From the NCBI GenBank assembly GCA_903925515.1, contig CAIYFP010000294.1:1-11031 (forward strand): 11,031 nt of DNA, given 5' to 3'. The position numbers and the translations under genes are program-made. The notes beneath the pieces are model-generated. The model was not told the origin of the DNA. It saw only the letters and a list, made by a program, of their open reading frames with translations, and searched no databases. Source of the stretch: an uncultured Verrucomicrobiota bacterium (GTDB lineage Bacteria > Verrucomicrobiota > Verrucomicrobiia > Limisphaerales > UBA9464). This document shows positions 6,921 to 11,031 of this stretch, in pieces; positions within the stretch are counted from its first letter, which is position 1, and every line of letters begins with the position of its first letter.

Positions 6921-9900
6921 CTACCGGTACGCCCGGGGCAACGGCAGGGCGTCGCCGGCGCTGTCATCGCCCGGCCGCCCGCATCCCGAGCAACCTGCGG
7001 CCGCCCGCACGAGGCCCGTGGAGCCCGTCCAACGTTCAAAGGCGTAGGGCTTTCGCTTGCGCAGCCCGTCCGGGGCCAGCTCGTCCAGGGTCATGGCGTC
7101 GTACAGGCGCCCATTGAGAAGGGTACGTTCGACCGAGTCCGAGTTGCGGATGTCCGCGAGGGGGTCGCGTGCGAGGACGAGGATGTCCGCGAGCTTGCCG
7201 GGCTCGATGGAGCCGATGTCGCGGTCCAGCCCGAGGTAACGTGCGCCGAGCAGCGTGGCGCAGCGCAGGGCCTCGATGGGCTTCATGCCGCCCTGAGCGA
7301 GGGACCAAAGCTCCCAGTGAGCTCCGAGCCCGGCCAGTTGCCCATGTGCGCCGAGGTGCACGGTGACCCCGGAATCCAGGAGGGCCTTCCCAATCCCGGC
7401 GCTGCGAAGGACGTTGTAGTCCTCGTCGCTGGCCATGGGCCTCCTGCGCGAGCGCGGATCCACCAGCCAGCGCGGCGTGAACCGGAGCAACTTCTCGTGC
7501 CTCCAGACGTCCATGTGTTGGTACCAGTAGCGTTCCCCGTCGAGGCCGCCGTATCCCACGATGAGCGTGGGGGTGTAGCCGGTGGCGCTTGCGCCCCAGA
7601 ACTGGCGGACATCCGAGTAAATGCGTTCCACCGGGACCGAGTGCTCCACGCCGGTGTGGCCGTCGGCAACCATGGTGAGGTTGTGCTGCAACAACGAGCC
7701 GCCCTCGGGGACGACCATCATGCCGAGCCGACGGGCGGCCTCGATGACCTGCTGACGTTGGTCGCGACGGGGCTGGTTGTAGGACTTCACGCTGAATGCA
7801 CCGACGGCCTTCATTCGGCCGAGGTGGAAGAGGGCGTCCTCGACGCTGTCGATCTGCGCCTTGTAGGTCCCGGCTGCGCCGTAGAGGATGGTGCCCGTCG
7901 AAAAGGTCCTCGGTTGCACCAGGACGCCAGCCCGTTGCATCTCGGACGCGGCAAAGACCGCCTCGGTGGCATTCGACGGGTCATGGACGGTGGTCACGCC
8001 GAAGGCCAGGTCCGCATGACGGGCCCAGTTTTGCTGGGGCGTGATGTCACCGTCGGCTTGCGCGCCATGGGCATGGACGTCGATGAAGCCAGGGATGAGC
8101 GTCTTCCCCTTGCAATCGATCACCCGGGCTTCGGAGGGGATGGGGAGGGTGCCCGTCGGGCCCACGGCCGCGATCCTGTTGCCCCGGACCAGCACGACGG
8201 CGTCGTCGATGACCTCGTCGCCACGCAGGGTGATTACGCGTCCGCCGACCATGGCGAGCATGCCGCCCGGCACGTCTGCAAGGGCCTTGAACCCGATGCT
8301 CGTTCGCGTCGCCTTGGGGGTGTCCTGTGCATCGGCGGGAGGCGCGTGGGCGCCGTCTGCCTTGGCGAGGCGTTCCCGCTGCCTTGCGTCCGCCTTTCGC
8401 CGGGATGCGTCGAGCACGGGGGCGACCTCCTGGGTGAACAAGCCCGGGCCAAGCGACCAATGCAACGCACGTGAGTCGCCCGACCATGAGAGGTTTGAGC
8501 CCGCCTCGCCGGTGACCTTGTGGACGGGGATCGCGCCGGACTTCGGGCCGACGTCGAGCATCCGGCCCGTCATGAGGAATGGCGTCATGTACACGTGAAA
8601 GCGCTCCGCCCATGCGAGCCAATCGCCATGGGGCGACACCAGCAACTCGGTGGCATGGGCGCTGCCGGCGTGCACGCGTTCCTCCGTGCCCTCAAGCGAG
8701 ATGCTGAACAGCCGGGCGTTTTCGCTTTCCTTGTCTGGCTCGCTGTGGACGAGGAAGACGCGATCGCTGTCCTTGCCGAAGTGCGGGCGGGTTCCCTTGC
8801 GTGTGATGCGGGTGCCCGGACCGCCGGCGGCCGGGACCTTGTACACCCCGGGTTCGGAGGAATGGATGGTGGAGAGCAGGTTCCCGCCGCTGGTGCGCCC
8901 ATAGACGACCGTGGCGCCGTCCGGGGAGAGGACGGGATCGGCGTAGTAGCCCGGGCGAGTGGTGACGGCGCGGCCCTCGCCGCCGGTGGAGCCCACGATT
9001 CGGACGGTGGAAAGCTCCTCGTCGTCCCATGAGACGTACACGATGGACCGACCGTCGCGCGACCACGAGGGCATGAACTCGAAGCGTCGCGCATCCGTGG
9101 TGAGGCGTCGCGGGGTGCCCTCGGGGAGGGGGCGGACGTAGAGCTTGCCGAGGGCCGAGTACACCACGGCGTTGCCCGATGGGGAAACCGCGACCCCCCG
9201 GAGCATGCGGACGTCGAACTCAGCGGGGGCAACCTCCACGGGGAAGCGCACGGCGGGCATGATTTCGCGGGTGCTCCGGACGCGGAACGGGATGGGCTTT
9301 CGCGCGCCCGTGGCGACCTCGACGCGATGCAGCCCGCCGCGGGCGTAGAGGACGATGTCACGCGAGTCAGGCGTCCAGGCCATCGTGGGATACACGCCAT
9401 GGATCGCCCATGCTTCCTGCATGTCGCGTTCGAGGCCGCCGTGGACTTTGCGAACCGCGCCCGAGCCGACGTCCTGAACATAAAGGCAGGTCTCGAAGCG
9501 GTCTCGCCGGACGAAGGCCACGGACTTGCCGTCCGGGGAGGGCGTGGGGCGAACCGCGCCGCCCGGGCCGGAGAGCCATGTTTCCGTCTCGCCCCGCGTA
9601 CGATCCAGCCGTGACACGACATAGATCTGGCCGTTGCTGTCCTTGTTGTATTCGAAGGCGCCGCCCGGCGTTGCGTCCCATGAGTAATACAGGTAGCGGC
9701 CATCGGGGGAAAACGCGGGCTCCCCGACGTCCTTCTGGTCGGTCGGCCGGGTCGTGACCTGCACGCCTTCGGCAAGGCCTGCGTCGGCGCCTGCGGCGTC
9801 GTAGAGCCAGATCTCGCCGGCACCCAGCGAACGCCGGGAGCTGAAGTGCTTTCGTGCGGCGATGTGCCGTCCGTCGGGCGTCCATGCCGGGGAGTTGACG

Positions 9901-10406
9901 AGCCGGAAACCCTCGGCGCTGACCTGCCTAAGGCCCGTTTCTCGCGCGAGCATGCCGTCGCGTGCCGAGGCCTTGATGACCCAGATGTTGTCACCGCCGC
10001 CGCGGTCGCTGGTGAAGGCGATCCATTGGCCGTCGGGGCTGAAGCGGGGCTGCATGTCCCATGCGAGGCCGGAGGTGACGGCGCTGGCGTCGCCGCCGTC
10101 GATGGGAACGACGTAGATGTCGCCGAGCAGGTCAAAGGCGAGGCTTCGGCCATCCGGCGAGACATCCACGTTCATCCATGTGCCCTCGGACACGTCGATC
10201 GGAACAGATTTGGCGGTGACATGGCGTTGGGGCTTGGACACGTCCCATGGCACGTCCTTGGGCGGCGAGTTGGTGGGCGGGGCGGTGGAGGGTTCAGCCG
10301 CATGGGCCATGGCGAGGATCGTGGTGGCGATGGCCATGGCGGCCATGGTCAACCGAGCGGGACAGCGGTTGGCTGCCCATGGAAATCCATCCCTTGCATG
10401 CTCCAT
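6921..10406 (-). CDS. Exported TolB/PD40 beta-propeller fused to an amidohydrolase
   Basis: A 1161-residue two-part enzyme. ATG 10406 has AAGG 7 nt upstream. It gives a plausible signal peptide: basic start, hydrophobic AAMAIATTILAMAHA, cleavage near residue 36 before AEPS. Residues about 70-660 hold at least nine PD40/WD40-like blades, each with a SPDG-type turn (VSPDGRSLAF, FSPDGQWIAF, FSPDGRYLYY, PSPDGKSVAF, LSPDGATVVY). A charged Ala/Lys/Asp-rich linker (about 668-702) leads to the amidohydrolase. This starts with a small beta-sandwich (GGRVITLRGDEVIDDAVVLV), then PGFIDVHAHG with H778 and H780, VKSY with K874 as the likely bridging lysine, EGG (E901), GVEHS (H922) and GAHGQ (H1021) where many relatives have a TDSP-type aspartate, then IEPGKLADILVL. 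The architecture belongs to the TolB-amidohydrolase family. Hydrolysis of a cyclic amide or peptide-like substrate outside the cytoplasm is inferred. The last 35 residues, with a CSGC motif (C1139, C1142), look poorly conserved. Confidence 0.92.
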   Translation of the reverse strand: MEHARDGFPWAANRCPARLTMAAMAIATTILAMAHAAEPSTAPPTNSPPKDVPWDVSKPQRHVTAKSVPIDVSEGTWMNVDVSPDGRSLAFDLLGDIYVVPIDGGDASAVTSGLAWDMQPRFSPDGQWIAFTSDRGGGDNIWVIKASARDGMLARETGLRQVSAEGFRLVNSPAWTPDGRHIAARKHFSSRRSLGAGEIWLYDAAGADAGLAEGVQVTTRPTDQKDVGEPAFSPDGRYLYYSWDATPGGAFEYNKDSNGQIYVVSRLDRTRGETETWLSGPGGAVRPTPSPDGKSVAFVRRDRFETCLYVQDVGSGAVRKVHGGLERDMQEAWAIHGVYPTMAWTPDSRDIVLYARGGLHRVEVATGARKPIPFRVRSTREIMPAVRFPVEVAPAEFDVRMLRGVAVSPSGNAVVYSALGKLYVRPLPEGTPRRLTTDARRFEFMPSWSRDGRSIVYVSWDDEELSTVRIVGSTGGEGRAVTTRPGYYADPVLSPDGATVVYGRTSGGNLLSTIHSSEPGVYKVPAAGGPGTRITRKGTRPHFGKDSDRVFLVHSEPDKESENARLFSISLEGTEERVHAGSAHATELLVSPHGDWLAWAERFHVYMTPFLMTGRMLDVGPKSGAIPVHKVTGEAGSNLSWSGDSRALHWSLGPGLFTQEVAPVLDASRRKADARQRERLAKADGAHAPPADAQDTPKATRTSIGFKALADVPGGMLAMVGGRVITLRGDEVIDDAVVLVRGNRIAAVGPTGTLPIPSEARVIDCKGKTLIPGFIDVHAHGAQADGDITPQQNWARHADLAFGVTTVHDPSNATEAVFAASEMQRAGVLVQPRTFSTGTILYGAAGTYKAQIDSVEDALFHLGRMKAVGAFSVKSYNQPRRDQRQQVIEAARRLGMMVVPEGGSLLQHNLTMVADGHTGVEHSVPVERIYSDVRQFWGASATGYTPTLIVGYGGLDGERYWYQHMDVWRHEKLLRFTPRWLVDPRSRRRPMASDEDYNVLRSAGIGKALLDSGVTVHLGAHGQLAGLGAHWELWSLAQGGMKPIEALRCATLLGARYLGLDRDIGSIEPGKLADILVLARDPLADIRNSDSVERTLLNGRLYDAMTLDELAPDGLRKRKPYAFERWTGSTGLVRAAAGCSGCGRPGDDSAGDALPLPRAYR

Positions 10407-10412
10407 GCGGGG

Positions 10413-10420
10413 ACCTTGCT
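10413..10420 (-). promoter_or_regulatory. Ribosome binding site deciding the start of the propeller-amidohydrolase gene
   Basis: Read on the minus strand, AGCAAGGT puts AAGG (10417-10414) 7 nt before ATG 10406. This supports that start over the upstream in-frame ATG at 10553, whose extra 49 residues are unlike an export signal, and over ATG 10346, which would remove the basic residues of the signal peptide. Confidence 0.5.
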
Positions 10421-10601
10421 GGCACTCGGGGCAAGGACTCAAGCTGGCCCCTGATCCCCGCGTAAGGATTTTTTGAGTGCCCGGCTCTCGCCCCACGCTG
10501 CGCCGACGGAGTGTTGAACCCCTAGACGGCGGTCGAGGAGGGCTCCAAGGCAAGGAGAGGGCGTCGCATCAAGGCAACGAGGCTTCGTGGGATCCATCCG
10601 A

Positions 10602-10624
10602 GACCTCACCCCGCAGGTGAGGTC
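10602..10624. other. Perfect 9-bp stem-loop
   Basis: GACCTCACC (10602-10610) pairs with GGTGAGGTC (10616-10624) around the loop CCGCA. There is no T-run on either side, so a classic intrinsic terminator is unlikely. Its position just left of the palindromic repeats suggests it belongs to the same repeat island. Confidence 0.55.
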
Positions 10625-10649
10625 AGGAATGGGCCGGCCCGGTTTGTAG

Positions 10650-10677
10650 GCCGGGTGCCCCATAAGCGTTAACCTTG
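10650..10677 (+). repeat. Outer inverted repeat, left arm
   Basis: The arm contains CCATAAGCGTTAACC with flanking bases. The 23 nt at 10655-10677 match the right arm (11005-11027) perfectly in inverted orientation. Extending outward to 10650 gives 27 of 28 matches (mismatch at 10654). Just upstream, GGCCCGG and CCGGGTGCC around TTTGTAGG can form a small bulged hairpin, giving a REP-like look. Confidence 0.85.
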
Positions 10678-10737
10678 GAACGTCCGCACACGAAACGCCC
10701 GATGCGGCATCCCTTGCCTTGGGCTTGTGGGCCCGGG

Positions 10738-10767
10738 TTTTCGTGTATTTCGTGTATTTCGTGGTTC
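10738..10767 (+). repeat. Inner inverted repeat, left arm (TTTCGTGTA-type dispersed repeat)
   Basis: The 30-nt arm consists of three tandem TTTCGTG units ending in GTGGTTC. It is complementary to 10877-10906 at 29 of 30 positions. I recognise this motif as a dispersed intergenic repeat in Verrucomicrobiota and relatives; its spurious translation gives strings such as HEIHEIHE and TKYTKYTK. Confidence 0.85.
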
Positions 10768-10876
10768 CACAAACGCTGAGATGTGGACCGGTTACATGCG
10801 GGGGCGAGGTGGTCGCGTGCTGCCTCGGGTAGGCGAAGGGAAGCCATGAGAGGTGCTTGAGGGCAGCCAAGGGTTC

Positions 10877-10906
10877 GAACCACGAAACACACGAAATACA
10901 CGAAAA
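10877..10906 (-). repeat. Inner inverted repeat, right arm (TTTCGTGTA-type dispersed repeat)
   Basis: GAACCACGAAACACACGAAA and the following 10 bases are the reverse complement of 10738-10767 with one difference, GTGTTT against GTATTT in the repeat sense. A transcript would form a 30-position stem closed by a 109-nt loop. The palindrome GGTTCGAACC (10872-10881) overlaps its edge. Confidence 0.85.
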
Positions 10907-11003
10907 AGAGAGTCCTCTCGTGGCCGCGGATCGTGTCCGTGGACCCGGGTTTTCGCGGGCCGTCCATGGTGCTCGGTTCCCCTGATGCGGGGATGAAGCA
11001 GAA

Positions 11004-11031
11004 CAAGGTTAACGCTTATGGGGCACGCGGC
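11004..11031 (-). repeat. Outer inverted repeat, right arm, reaching the window edge
   Basis: Bases 11005-11027 are the exact reverse complement of 10655-10677, and the match continues with one mismatch to the last base of the window. Its true outer end, and any target-site duplication, lie outside the window. The distance between the outermost perfect ends is 373 bp. Confidence 0.85.

Larger units (their letters stand above)
10407..11031. other. Non-coding region rich in palindromes and dispersed repeats
   Basis: These 625 bases contain no gene I can support. Open frames on the minus strand run straight through the repeats and have no family features. From left to right the region holds the upstream region of the minus-strand gene (no convincing promoter seen), a stem-loop at 10602-10624, the palindrome GGGCCGGCCC at 10631-10640, and two nested inverted-repeat pairs from 10650 to the window end. 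A 12-nt direct repeat CCCGGGTTTTCG also occurs at 10732-10743 and 10944-10955. No tRNA, transposase or CRISPR is present. Confidence 0.7.

Noticed and set aside
6803..7039. N-terminal extension of the isomerase from an upstream ATG at 7039
   Set aside because: The extra residues are Cys/Arg-rich, overlap the end of the upstream gene, and would bury the Tat signal.
6816..8474. Plus-strand open frame of 552 residues opposite the propeller-amidohydrolase
   Set aside because: It lies antisense to a clearly recognisable enzyme. Strong third-position G/C bias opens long frames on the other strand, and the product has no recognisable domain.
10421..10481. Inverted pair GGCACTC (10421-10427) and GAGTGCC (10475-10481) upstream of the propeller-amidohydrolase gene
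   Set aside because: Seven-base arms 47 bases apart give no convincing operator or hairpin, and no -10/-35 pair could be placed with them.
10640..10677. TGTAGGCCGG resembling the start of an enterobacterial REP element
   Set aside because: Only about 10 bases agree; the rest differs from the E. coli REP consensus. Convergent resemblance is more likely than shared descent.
10871..10885. GGGTTCGAACC resembling a tRNA T-arm
   Set aside because: No matching acceptor stem, D-arm or anticodon arm lies upstream. It is a 10-bp palindrome overlapping the inner repeat edge.
10732..10955. A CRISPR-like reading of the TTTCGTG repeats
   Set aside because: The copies are inverted pairs with internal 9-nt tandem units, not regularly spaced direct repeats with unique spacers, and no cas gene is near.
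10439..11006. Two overlapping minus-strand open frames (10439-10870 and 10623-11006) of 143 and 127 residues
   Set aside because: Both run through the inverted repeats, and the repeat translates into strings such as TTKYTKYTK and HEIHEIHE, typical of spurious repeat-derived proteins. No domain or ribosome binding site supports them.

Overview
The window is GC-rich (roughly two-thirds G+C) and almost fully coding. It most likely comes from a member of the Planctomycetota-Verrucomicrobiota group, with Verrucomicrobiota favoured. Three things suggest this: the C-terminal module of the protein at the left edge, a Tat-exported sugar isomerase-like protein, and dispersed repeats built on TTCGTGTATTTCGTG that I associate with this group. 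This placement rests on pattern recognition, not on a marker gene.

Layout. From 1 to 1687 (+) is the 3' part of a large secreted protein with tandem cadherin/Ig-like repeats and a degenerate dockerin-like tail. A short G-rich spacer with a possible promoter follows. From 1808 to 5689 (+) three closely spaced genes run in one direction: a Nudix hydrolase, a dGTPase-like HD phosphohydrolase (dgt) and the RecG helicase (recG). These probably form an operon for nucleotide-pool care and fork or recombination repair. A 228-bp convergent gap (5690-5917) holds one GC-rich hairpin. From 5918 to 10406 two minus-strand genes, transcribed right to left, encode a very large exported TolB/PD40 beta-propeller fused to an amidohydrolase, then, 103 bp further on, a Tat-signal lipoprotein-like sugar phosphate isomerase/epimerase. 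Both look like exported catabolic proteins and may be co-transcribed.

The last 625 bases (10407-11031) contain no credible gene. They hold a cluster of palindromes: a 9-bp stem-loop, a GC palindrome, and two nested pairs of inverted repeats. The outer pair (23 nt perfect, 27 of 28 to the window edge) encloses an inner pair (29 of 30 nt). This REP/BIME- or MITE-like structure is the least explained part of the window. I found no defence system, CRISPR array, RNA gene, transposase or prophage gene, and the genes themselves belong to recognised families.
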